Shown here: piece by piece, positions 1 to 7,144 of the stretch
Position numbering within the stretch: position 1 is the stretch's first letter
Layout: each line of letters begins with the position of its first letter
Made by a program: the position numbers and the translations under genes
The notes under the pieces: generated by a model
What the model was told of the DNA's origin: nothing
Database searches by the model: none
What the model saw: only the letters and a program-made list of their open reading frames with translations
Assembly (NCBI GenBank): GCA_003024985.2
Contig: PXIH01S0004127.1
DNA from: Euperipatoides rowelli
Taxonomy: Eukaryota > Onychophora > Udeonychophora > Euonychophora > Peripatopsidae
Length of the DNA: 13,194 nt
Direction: 5' to 3' (one strand)

Positions 1-1242
1 ATGAAGGAGTCACTCCCCATGAACAACTTTAAGTGGTTAAGTGATGATGAAATCACTTTAAACACAACTTCCTACCCTGAAAAAGACCTGACCAGTTACT
101 TCTTAGAAGCAGATTTGGACTACCCTAATTGACTACATAAACACCATAATGACTTTCCACTAGCTCCACTTAGTGAACTAGTGGATAGGACATGGGTATT
201 GCCTCAGCTCGGTGAGAATTACAAGTATTGCAGGGTCAAAAAATTACTGATAACTTTATCTAATAAAACAAAATACATTACAGGACCCTCAAGCTATATT
301 TGTAACTTGGTCTTGAACTTACTAAAGTTCATAGAGTACTTTCTTTCTCCTAGTGCCCGTAGTTCAGTACATACATTACCCTCAATACCACGCTAAGACA
401 GAAGGCTACTGATGATTTTGATCGAGATTTGTATAAACTCATGAATAATTCTGTCTTTGGAAAGACAATGGAGTCTGTAAGAAACCATCAAAATATAGTC
501 TTGTGTGCCGACCGGTAGAAATTGCAAAAACAAATCGCAAAACCAAGTTTCAAATATACAACTATATTTGATGAAAATATTGTGGCTGTGCATCTTCATA
601 GAGAGTGGATCCTTTTTGATAAACCCACCTACATTGGAATAACAATTTTAGACTTGAGTAATTTCAAAGTCTATCATTTTCATTACAATGTAATGGTACC
701 CAAGTATCAAAATAATGTAAAAGTCCTCTATCACAATAAAGATTCTTTTATGTATCAAATACATACAGAGAATGTATATCGTGATATGACCACTTTACCT
801 TTCTCTAGGAACTTCAATACTTCAAATTATCCACTCAATAATCTATACGATATCACCCCTGGGCAAAATATGCTAGAGTTAGGGTTTATGAAAGATGAAA
901 ATAAAGGCAAAATTATGATAGAATTTATTGGATTAAGGAGTAAAATGTATTGTATAAAAGTGCAGGGGATCCTGTAATGAAAAAAATGAAAGGCATTACC
1001 AAATCGGTCATCAGAAACAAAATTAGTTTTGAGGATTTTCAAGCATGTTTATTTGATCATGTAGTTAACTACCAAAAGGTAGCTACTTTATGATCCAATA
1101 AACATGAATTACAGACCTCGAAACTAATAAGAAAGCACTATGTCCACTAGATGATAAAAAATTCATTCTAGCAGATGGAGCAACTTGCCTTAGTTATGGG
1201 CCTAAAATTTTATGTCCTACATCCAATAATCTTCCAACATAA
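1..1242 (+). pseudogene. Protein-primed DNA polymerase B, C-terminal half, decayed
   Basis: In a live element this enzyme replicates the transposon DNA from a protein primer. The reading path is frame 1 from 1 to about 280 (TGA at 130-132), frame 3 from about 282 to 977 (stops at 303-305, 351-353, 360-362, 516-518), frame 2 from 977, then frame 1 again from about 1120 to the TAA at 1240-1242. Family marks are LHKHHNDFPLAP just after the TGA, the polymerase motif B KLMNNSVFGKTME at 435-473, IGLRSKMY near 930-950, and a C-terminal FILADGATCLSYGP close to 1162-1203. Motif C, normally DTDS, reads NKDS at 735-746, so one catalytic aspartate is lost. The window opens just downstream of where the DxNNLYGxAM motif A should be. 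Four in-frame stops and three frameshifts show long decay. Family assignment is confident; distinguishing Polinton from a related adintovirus-like element is not possible here. Confidence 0.88.
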
Positions 1243-1634
1243 TTTTAATCTTTATTTTCATTCATTTCATAAATACCTATTTTTTAATAGTAGAGTGATA
1301 TCTTAGGGTTCATCTACTGTGTCCTAAATCATAGGGGAGCATAGGTTGTTGATGTGTCTCATATGTAGCTTGTAACGGAGGCCTGTGTATTGTGGTGATT
1401 TAAAATTAGCCCACTCCATTTTTTAATAGTCATCATACACTTTTCTTTTAAGTATTTATTTATAAAACTTTTTTTAAATATTTATTTATGAAACTTTATT
1501 TTTTTACCTGAAACTTTTTTTTTTAAATTTTCATTTATGAAACTGTATTAAATACAGTTTCTTTCTATAATAATTTTTTATTAATTACCTGCAAGTTTCT
1601 CTTTTATTTCCATAGTAATTTTTTTTTTACTTAT
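1243..1634. other. A/T-rich spacer with direct repeats, no gene seen
   Basis: No coding similarity is visible. From about 1440 the sequence is T-rich with imperfect direct repeats of the type TATTTATGAAACTTT followed by T runs (near 1456, 1484, 1509 and 1532). The 1243-1430 part has more mixed composition but no feature I recognise. Confidence 0.6.
1539..1561. repeat. Perfect 10-bp hairpin
   Basis: The arm GAAACTGTAT (1539-1548) pairs perfectly with ATACAGTTTC (1552-1561) around a 3-nt loop. It sits at the start of the hairpin-rich spacer behind the polymerase remnant. Confidence 0.75.
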
Positions 1635-1826
1635 AAGTTTTCAAAACTTTTTTTTTATTATAAGTTCATTTTAAGAACTTTTTTTTTTTACAAGTTTGTT
1701 TTAGAACTTTTTTATTTATTTATTACAAGTTCATTTTAGAACTTTTTTATTCATTTATTACAAGTTCATTTTAGAACTTTTTTTAGTTCATTTTAGAACT
1801 TTTTTTAAAAGTTCATTTTAGAACTT
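1635..1826. repeat. Array of seven AAGTTC...GAACTT hairpin units
   Basis: Seven copies of a short inverted repeat occur at 1635-1649, 1662-1680, 1692-1709, 1727-1744, 1762-1779, about 1785-1802 and 1809-1826. The usual form is AAGTTCATTTTAGAACTT, in which the six-base arms are reverse complements around ATTTTA. Units are separated by T runs, and their starts are 23 to 35 bases apart. The first unit (AAGTTTTCAAAACTT) and the third are variants. This is direct sequence observation; a role is unknown. It lies between the polymerase end and the next Polinton-associated parts. Confidence 0.85.
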
Positions 1827-2195
1827 TTACAATAATAATTTTTTTGTTACTATAATTTTTTTTACTAAGTTTATTAAATATACTACATATTTTAATACTT
1901 TATCAAATAGAATATTTATATATGTAATAAGATTAAGGAATATGTAGGGTCCATATTCATATATAGTCATCCTCTTAATGCTGAATCTAATACCACACCT
2001 CGCCTCTTTTTGTTTTGATCTTTCTTCAAGTACATATTTTTTTATTTGTATAAACTTTTTTAAACACCATAAATTTTTTATTACAATTGCAATGAATTTT
2101 TTTTTATTCACATGATCTAGTATTATTAAATCTTAATATTTCCTAGTTAGTTGTTATGGTTTTATCAATTCCATCTTTTTAATATCTCAAAAATA
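1827..2195. other. A/T-rich stretch, no supported gene
   Basis: Mostly T-rich sequence. A minus-strand open frame of 94 codons covers 1827-2111, but it is Lys/Ile-rich as expected by chance in such DNA and shows no motif I know. The 1945-2010 part has less biased composition and might be a worn coding piece. Confidence 0.45.
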
Positions 2196-2321
2196 GTAGT
2201 AGAACAAATCATTGATGGTAACAACATTGAGATGGTTTACTTCAATAGTGATGGTTTGACAAGACTTCCTCCAGAACATGTCTTGTTGAAACATCAACCT
2301 TGGAACATGGATGATGAGTAA
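2196..2321 (+). CDS. Short unknown reading frame, C-terminal end of a lost gene?
   Basis: From 2196 a frame of 41 codons runs to TAA at 2319-2321 (the same frame is open from 2151 after a TAG at 2148-2150). Its composition is protein-like, unlike the T-rich flanks: acidic and hydrophobic residues alternate, with the stretches DGNNIEMVYFNSDG and LTRLPPEHVLLK, and it ends in an acidic DDE tail. There is no clear ATG before the open stretch, so it looks like the tail of a longer gene or a last exon. I do not recognise the family. It lies 84 bases upstream of the histone-type stem-loop, so it is the likeliest gene to have used that 3' signal. Coding status is inferred. Confidence 0.35.
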   Translation, partial: VVEQIIDGNNIEMVYFNSDGLTRLPPEHVLLKHQPWNMDDE

Positions 2322-2405
2322 ACTTAGTAGTCATTCATCCCCTTGCAGAAAATGTATTTCCTCCACTTTGCGGAGACCACATTATGGGTGGAGTTTAAGA
2401 TTAAA

Positions 2406-2440
2406 GGCCCTTTTTAGGGCCACCACACTGTCTAAGAGAG
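2406..2440 (+). terminator. Histone-type 3' stem-loop with purine-rich downstream element
   Basis: GGCCCT (2406-2411), loop TTTT (2412-2415) and AGGGCC (2416-2421) form a perfect 6-bp stem with a 4-nt loop. AAA precedes the stem and ACCA follows it (2422-2425). A purine-rich CTAAGAGAG lies at 2432-2440. This matches the conserved replication-dependent histone mRNA 3' end: a GGYYYT/ARRRCC stem, a T-rich four-base loop, an A-rich 5' flank, an ACCCA-like 3' flank, and a purine-rich histone downstream element that pairs with U7 snRNA. In animals it directs cleavage without polyadenylation, bound by SLBP. No histone coding sequence is visible upstream. That it serves a transposon gene is inferred from its place between the polymerase and ATPase remnants. 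Confidence 0.72.
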
Positions 2441-2475
2441 TTTTCTATTTGTCTAATAAAAAAACCCAATAATAA

Positions 2476-2626
2476 TTTTTTTTCAGCTGCATGAAATTTT
2501 TTTTAACTTAATTTTTTTTAACTTAGAAATTTTTTTTTAGTTGCATGAAATTTTTTAACTTGTATAATTTTTTTAGTTGCATGAAAATTTTTTTTAGTTA
2601 CATGAAAATTTTTTAACTTGTATATT
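2476..2626 (+). repeat. A/T-rich array of AGTTGCATGAAATTTTTT units
   Basis: Five imperfect copies of a unit built on AG(T/C)TGCATGAAA followed by T runs begin near 2485, 2538, 2575 and 2597 (the last as AGTTACATGAAA), with AACTTGTATAATTTTTT and AACTTAATTTTTTTT spacer variants between them. The array lies between the histone-type stem-loop and the ATPase start. It resembles the first array in architecture (short unit plus T run) but has another unit sequence. Confidence 0.65.
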
Positions 2627-2690
2627 GTTTTTAAATAATTAGGTTTGTCTATTTCAGGCTCATTACTAATAAAGGATTCATTTTAACAGG

Positions 2691-2828
2691 ATGAACTCAT
2701 TTCATCATCCATTCACTTGTTTAATAAGCGGAAGTACTGGTAGTGGGAAAATATACTTTATTAAACAATTGATCTTATCTGAATGTATTGTACCACCACC
2801 ACAGAAAATGCCATCATTTAAAGCTTAA
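2691..2828 (+). pseudogene. Polinton packaging ATPase (FtsK/HerA type), N-terminal fragment
   Basis: In a live element this ATPase would drive DNA packaging into virus-like particles. An ATG at 2691 opens a 45-codon frame ending in TAA at 2826-2828. Residues 6-12 (HPFTCLI) and the Walker A loop GSTGSGKI at residues 14-21 match the start of this family, followed by FIKQLI and, after about 10 residues, a PPPQK motif typical of Polinton ATPases. The usual Thr/Ser after the Walker A lysine is Ile, so Mg-ATP binding would be impaired. The family is normally over 200 residues, so only the first fifth remains; similarity ends at about 2812, where unrelated repetitive DNA begins. TTTTAACAG stands directly before the start, which could be chance or a splice acceptor-like sequence. 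Confidence 0.78.
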
Positions 2829-2873
2829 CCAATGAGCATCTTTCCTGCTTTTCTCAGGGTCTGTGCTTTTTAG

Positions 2874-2903
2874 CCAATCAAAATTAAGCTGCAATTTGAT
2901 TGG
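2874..2903. repeat. Inverted CCAAT-containing repeat
   Basis: CCAATCAAAATT (2874-2885) and AATTTGATTGG (2893-2903) are inverted copies with one extra A in the left arm, around a 7-base spacer. Another CCAAT lies at 2829-2833. Two opposed CCAAT boxes can act as bidirectional promoter elements, but here that is only a possibility. Confidence 0.5.
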
Positions 2904-3034
2904 TCCACACTTTTCCACTGGAAGTCACTCTGAATCCTTCACACCTTCTTGTCAACTCAGTTTTGAAGATTTTAAATATGCTAATTAGATAGGACTTCAA
3001 ACCCTATCTTTAAAATACTTGAGAGATTATAGCT

Positions 3035-3775
3035 GCCATTTTGAATAAATTATAAAATTATTAAAATTTCAATATTTTTAAAAAAAATTTGTGTGGCCAT
3101 TTTGAATCTGCCATTTTTAATAATTAAGGACTTAGTAAATTTTCATGAAAAATTTTTTTTGGTGGCCATCTTGAATTTTTGGCATCATGGGTAATGTACC
3201 CCTTCCACCATTTTGAATAAATTAAACAAATTATACACTTTCATAAAAAAAAAATTTTGAAAAATTTTTTCTAAGTCGCTTGCGCACATATCTGTGCACT
3301 TCTGGTCCACCATCTTGAATTTTGCATTATGAGTAATTTGGTTTCGAAACCACAAACTGGAAGTGCTGGTTAATAGAGAGTGACCTTGACCTCAGAGAAA
3401 TTTTGAAAACACAAACCAGAAGTGCCGGTTAATAGAGAGTTACCTTTACCTTGATCTTTTGACCTTGGGCTGGACTTTGACCTTGAAAATACAAAAACAG
3501 GAACTGAAAGTGATGTCATCCTTGACCTTGACTTTGATCTTGGGCTGACTTTGACCTTGAAAATACTAAAACAGAATCCAGAAGTCAGCCATCTTGGATT
3601 TTACAATGCATTATGGGACTATATTACCCATAATACATCATAATATGACATCATTTCTGGTAAAACCCCTTAAACCTAGCCAAAACAGGAACAGGAAGTC
3701 AGCCATTTTGGATTTTGAATGACCTTGACCTTTGACCCAGAACCAGAAGTAGCCAAACCGGAAGTGTGCTGGAAA
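3035..3775. repeat. Diverged dispersed repeat: GCCATYTTGRAT and TGACCTT motifs
   Basis: Seven copies of a 12-base motif (G/A)CCAT(T/C)TTG(A/G)AT occur at 3035, 3096, 3165, 3207, 3309, 3589 and 3702. Interleaved are runs of TGACCTTGACC-like sequence (near 3381, 3469, 3476, 3510, 3552 and 3720) and the phrase AGTGCYGGTTAATAGAGAG twice, 59 bases apart (3362-3380 and 3421-3439). Phrases such as TTGACCTTGAAAATAC (near 3478 and 3553) also recur. No long frame supports a protein. This looks like a decayed interspersed repeat built from internal duplications. Its family is not identified. Confidence 0.65.
3610..3634. repeat. 8-bp hairpin ATTATGGG...CCCATAAT
   Basis: ATTATGGG (3610-3617) pairs with CCCATAAT (3627-3634) around a 9-base loop. 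It lies inside the dispersed repeat, just after the sixth GCCATYTTGRAT copy. Shorter ATTATGAG and ATCATGGG versions follow other copies of the motif, so it may be part of the repeat unit. Confidence 0.55.
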
Positions 3776-4295
3776 TGGTGAATTACACCTACTACTCTGT
3801 TCTTCCGAAATATTTTTTTAAGAACTGCCAACACTGTTCTGAGCATCCCCCATTGACTATAGAACTCTCAGCACCAGTATTTAGGGAGGCCATTACTGAT
3901 TTATTAAAAAATTTCAGCTAGATAATAAATTTTTCAAGATTATAGAGATCATATTATACAGTTATTTGTGAACGTCTTGGTACTGACTTCTGAATAAAAA
4001 ATTCTGTATCTTTATTTTTATGTGTATTGTTTATTATATCAATATTTTGTTTATTATATCAGTATTTTTGTTATTATTAATTTGAATTACTGGCATATCC
4101 TTCATATTGACTGGTAAATGTTGTTTGTTTTTTTATCCAGTACTTTTATTTTCATTTATTTTACATTCAAAGTGGCTGTTTGATGATTTTAGCCCAGCTG
4201 ACTTTCTTCTGTCATTATCTCATGCCAAAATCTTGTACATATTTAGAGATCAAAACTGAGATCTCAGAGGAGTCTGTTTGTGCTGGAAATAGTAG
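3776..4295. other. No gene seen; short tandem duplication inside
   Basis: The 520 bases left of the copia element hold no supported gene on either strand. A 20-base segment TGTTTATTATATCARTATTT occurs twice in tandem (4028-4047 and 4048-4067). On the minus strand 4080-4290 has short open pieces, which could be a continuation of the Gag-like gene seen beyond the 3' LTR, but no motif links them. Confidence 0.5.
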
Positions 4296-4800
4296 TTCAG
4301 GTCCCACAATTCACATAATTTATAACCAATATGATAATAGATAACTCTATGATTAATAATGAAATTATTTATGGTAATAGTTTGTTATTGATACATGTAA
4401 TAATAGATAACTCTTTCACTAATGATATAATTATTTCTTCAAATAAGTTATTATTAATGTTTAGTCATGCATAGATTGACCATGTCCTCTATCTGAGTTC
4501 ATATATTGTGATAGCAAATTATATTATTAACTATGACTGGCTCAAGTATTAACTTGCCCATTTTATTATACTAATCAGTAACTGGGAGTCAGGGATTAGT
4601 CTACTTACCTAACCGCTTAATCTTATGTCACCTGACCAGGATTTTGGGAATGATGGTCTAGCTTGTTTTTTGGGGCTGTCTCCATCTTGTTTGTTGTATT
4701 GCTGTAGACATGTGTGTGTGTGTAAAAAATTATTGGATTGCAATGTACCTATCGATTGATTGTTATTACTGTAGTGTTAAGGATTTATACATAATTGTTT
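4296..4800 (+). repeat. 5' LTR of the copia element
   Basis: This matches 7145-7655 nearly end to end, starting TTCAGGTCCCACAATTC and ending GGATTTATACATAATTGTTT. Differences include a 4-base insertion near 4341, substitutions and changes in a TG microsatellite (4711-4723). It does not show clean TG...CA ends at the limits of similarity; a TGTGC occurs 16 bases further left. The true right edge may extend to about 4857, where the primer-binding-site-like sequence starts. Confidence 0.85.
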
Positions 4801-4857
4801 ATGAACAATTTGTGAATTAACAGGATTATATATATATATCAAAAGTTATCTCATTCA

Positions 4858-4875
4858 CTAGATTATGAGACTGAG
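4858..4875 (+). other. Primer-binding-site-like sequence (initiator tRNA-Met anticodon arm)
   Basis: CTAGATTATGAGACTGAG resembles the complement of the anticodon arm of initiator tRNA-Met (CTGGGTTATGGGCCCAG), which animal copia elements use as an internal (half-tRNA) primer site. The mismatches are mostly G to A, consistent with decay. It lies between the 5' LTR and the Gag start, as expected, though 57 bases after the last base shared with the 3' LTR. Confidence 0.5.
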
Positions 4876-4889
4876 CTAAACTAGACAAA

Positions 4890-5560
4890 TTGGAAAACAA
4901 GACATACACGATAATTAAGCTTAATGGCAAAAACTATTTCTTATGGAGGATCAAAATGGAGAAGATCCTCCAGAAAGAGAATCTGTGGAACTATATTTTA
5001 GTGAAGGAGCCCCCAAACCCAATAAACAAAAAATGGAGAACATGTGACCAAGTGGCAAGTGCCTATATAGGTTTGGCCCTGGAGGACAAATTGCTGATAA
5101 TGATAAGAGAATGTGATACAGTGAAGTAAACCTAGACTAAACTTAAAAATGCTTACGAACATGCAAATCTTATCAACAAACTTATGTTATTAAGAAGGCT
5201 ATTTGGGTGTAAATATAATGCATTTGCATCCATGGAAGATATATAAATCACATAAAGGAACTCAATGAAAAACTAAGGGCAATAGGAGAACCAATCAAGA
5301 CAATCACAATGTTGCAGTGTTACTCTATGGTCTGCTGGACACTTTTGATTCATTAATTACAGCCATCAAATCACCAGATGAGAAACAACTCAGCATCAAC
5401 TGTGTGATGGGTAAATTGCAAGATGAGGAAAGTAGAAGATACTAGAAAAAGAAAGACAGGATCAAGAAGAAGAAAAATTATTTGTTATCAGTGTGGACAA
5501 AAAGGGCACGTTAGATGAAATTGTGGTAATTGTAAATAGAAACCGAAGAGCATCAACAGA
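4890..5560 (+). pseudogene. Copia Gag with CCHC zinc knuckle, decayed
   Basis: Gag forms the retrotransposon particle and packages its RNA. The frame opens at a TTG (4890-4892), where an ATG was probably present before mutation; the N-terminal KLNGKNYFLWRIKM is typical of copia Gag (UBN2 type). The frame runs to TAA at 5127-5129, continues in the same frame through TKLKNAYEHANLINKL to about 5246 despite another stop, shifts to read NHIKELNEKLRAIGEP, and shifts again for NVAVLLYGLLDTFDSLITAI (about 5311-5370) and VMGKLQDEE. The zinc knuckle is at 5483-5524 with Cys-X2-Cys-X4-His-X4-Cys intact except that one internal codon is TGA. At least two frameshifts and several stops rule out function. 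Confidence 0.87.
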
Positions 5561-5589
5561 TTATAACATGGATAATTCAGGGGAAGGAA

Positions 5590-6014
5590 TTGGCCATGAA
5601 TCCCAGGTATTCTCAACATTCATCAGTGCTGTGTTGTTCAAGCTCACTGGAAAGACACGAGGTTGATCTGGAAAAACAGTGGGCATTGTCTGGAATCAGT
5701 GGCACAGAAAAGTTAACGGATTGGATAATTGATTCTGGAGCTATGGCTCATATGTCCTATCTGAAAAAAATATGATAAATATGAATTTACTAAAGGATCC
5801 AATAACAGTGAACATGGCCGATGGAGAACCAATTGAAGCAACAGGTCAGGAACAAATGATACTCGAAATCATACNTAAGAACAATTCAAAAAATAAAATC
5901 TTACTAGATAAAGTCCTATACATTTCCAAGATTAAAATACAATTGATGTCAGTCATAAGTTTATGTAAGGAAGGGTTTAGTATCATGTTCGATAGAGATA
6001 TTAATGTCAAATAA
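5590..6014 (+). pseudogene. Copia aspartic protease, frameshifted
   Basis: The protease would cut the Gag-Pol polyprotein. The active-site motif DSGA lies at 5731-5742 in the context WIIDSGAMAHMS, the standard copia form. The frame then ends at a TGA (5773-5775); the protein continues in another frame from 5772, giving VNMADGEPIEATG, KILLDKVLYIS and LMSVISLCKEGF, matching the C-terminal half of copia protease up to the stop at 6012-6014. An ambiguous base (n) is at 5875. The catalytic Asp is retained, but the break makes this a pseudogene. Confidence 0.85.
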
Positions 6015-6046
6015 CTAAAAATGACCAGTTAATAGCAATAGGTAGA

Positions 6047-6981
6047 TTGGATAAAAAAGTATATAGGATTAATAGTGAAGTTAATATCAATCACCAGGTG
6101 GCTGCACCTGCCTGTGTGCACACCTGGCATGAAAGATTAGGACATAAAGACATTAAAGGAATTCAAAATCTAGAAAATTTGCAAATGACCAAAGACATTA
6201 AAATTAATAAATGCAAACATACAGCAGAATGTAAAGTGTGCCCTATGGGAAAAATTACATAAAGAACATTTAAAACCTATGGAAAGACATCAGATATACC
6301 ATTCATTACATCAACTTCTGATGTATGCGGGCCTATAAACCCTTTATCCATGGAGGGAGGTAGGCACATATTATCTATAATGATTAGAATACTGGATACA
6401 TTTATATGGATATTTTGAAGGTAAAGTCTAAAGCAGCCATGAAAATAATTAACTATGTGATGAAAGAAAGAAAGAAATTCGGCAGATTCCCTGAGATATT
6501 TTTCACAGACCAGACGGAGGTGGAGAATACAACAATCATGTGTTAAATGAGGTTTGCAAGACCAATGGAATCCAACAACAATTCACAATTCCTCATACTC
6601 CTCAGAAAAATAGACTTTCGGAATGTGTTAACTAAATATTGCTCAACATCATGAGGTTTATGCTAAAAAATAGAAACCTACCTGTGGGGGGAGGCTGCAG
6701 TGACTGCAACTTACTTACACAATCACACTAAACCAAGCAAGGGATCAAAACCTCCGATTGAAATGTGGTATGGTAAAAACCCAAAATTGGTCATATTCTT
6801 AATTTTGGCTGTAGGCCTACAGATTTTCCTCATATATCTAAATCTCAGAGGTCTATATTAGATAACACAGCCACAAAAGGGATTATGGTTGGTTATGGGG
6901 ATCAACACAGATGTTACAGAATATGGATCCCAGGCACCAAACAAATCAGACATGTAACTAGTGTAAAATTTATGGAAAACG
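6047..6981 (+). pseudogene. Copia integrase (GAG-pre-integrase and DDE core), decayed
   Basis: Integrase would insert the cDNA into the host genome. The HHCC zinc domain is in one open piece (6047-6262): WHERLGH with its two histidines at 6128-6130 and 6143-6145, and CKVC at 6230-6241. After the stop at 6260-6262 the same frame gives the core start SDVCGP, first catalytic Asp at 6320-6322. The second Asp is in FFTDQ (6508-6510), and the Glu is in the NRLSE segment (6621-6623), giving about D-D-36-E spacing. GEYNNHVLNEVCKTNGIQQQ and FTIPHTPQ (about 6525-6605) are clear copia matches in shifted frames. The C-terminal part reads KGIMVGYGDQHRCYRIW (about 6876-6927) to a TAG near 6985. Several stops and shifts disable it. 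Confidence 0.88.
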
Positions 6982-7144
6982 ATTAGCAATATTATTCTAA
7001 ATAACTTACTAATAGACAAGAGACATATTTCCATTCTACCAATGTAGATAGGGAACAGCAGATAGTCCCACAGAACTTAATAAGATCTGAAGAACAACTA
7101 GGGGAATCCCAGCCCAGAGACTATCATACATGTAATTGTGCATC
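6982..7144 (+). other. Integrase-LTR junction where RT and RNase H should be
   Basis: These 163 bases read through as LTNRQETYFHSTNVDREQQI and similar, plausibly the linker after integrase, but carry no reverse-transcriptase motif. A purine stretch GAAGAACAACTAGGGGAA (7089-7106) might be a remnant of the polypurine tract used for plus-strand priming, but it is about 40 bases away from the LTR edge. The deletion breakpoint must lie within this stretch. Confidence 0.6.

Larger units (their letters stand above)
1..2828 (+). mobile_element. Polinton/Maverick remnant (polB to ATPase N-terminus)
   Basis: Two hallmark genes of the virus-like Polinton/Maverick DNA transposons lie on the same strand: the C-terminal half of a protein-primed family B DNA polymerase (1-1242) and the first residues of the FtsK/HerA-like packaging ATPase (2691-2828). 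About 1.4 kb between them is A/T-rich and holds hairpin arrays, one short unknown frame and a histone-type stem-loop. The left end lies outside the window. The right part breaks off inside the ATPase, so integrase, protease and capsid genes and both terminal inverted repeats are not seen. Reading frames are broken throughout, so this is a dead copy. That everything from 1 to 2828 is one insertion is inferred from gene content and shared orientation. Confidence 0.72.

Noticed and set aside
181-396. 71-codon plus-strand open frame as a separate small gene
   Set aside because: Its first half is part of the polymerase; the second half (after about 280) is out of frame, since frame 3 gives the polymerase match there.
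393-1042. Minus-strand open frames over the polymerase remnant (393-599, 827-1042)
   Set aside because: They are antisense to frame 3 of DNA polymerase B, whose conserved motifs are clear.
1827-2111. 94-codon minus-strand open frame
   Set aside because: Lys, Ile and Leu dominate, as expected from A/T-rich DNA; no motif or neighbour supports a gene.
2340-2405. Histone gene tail before the stem-loop
   Set aside because: None of the three frames before 2406 resembles the end of H2A, H2B, H3, H4 or H1.
1430-2626. CRISPR-like array
   Set aside because: Units are short, imperfect, irregularly spaced A/T hairpins with no unique spacers, in animal DNA.
2660-2690. Intron acceptor (TTTTAACAG) before the ATPase ATG
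   Set aside because: Polypyrimidine-AG strings are common in this T-rich DNA, and no donor or upstream exon can be tied to it.
3764-4290. Element bounded by the repeated GTGCTGGAAAT (3766 and 4280)
   Set aside because: Only 11 bases are shared, in direct orientation, without inverted ends or coding content; likely chance or an old fragment.
4711-4839. TG and TA runs as regulatory elements
   Set aside because: Plain microsatellites (4711-4723 and 4827-4839); the TG tract differs between LTR copies and shows no conserved form.
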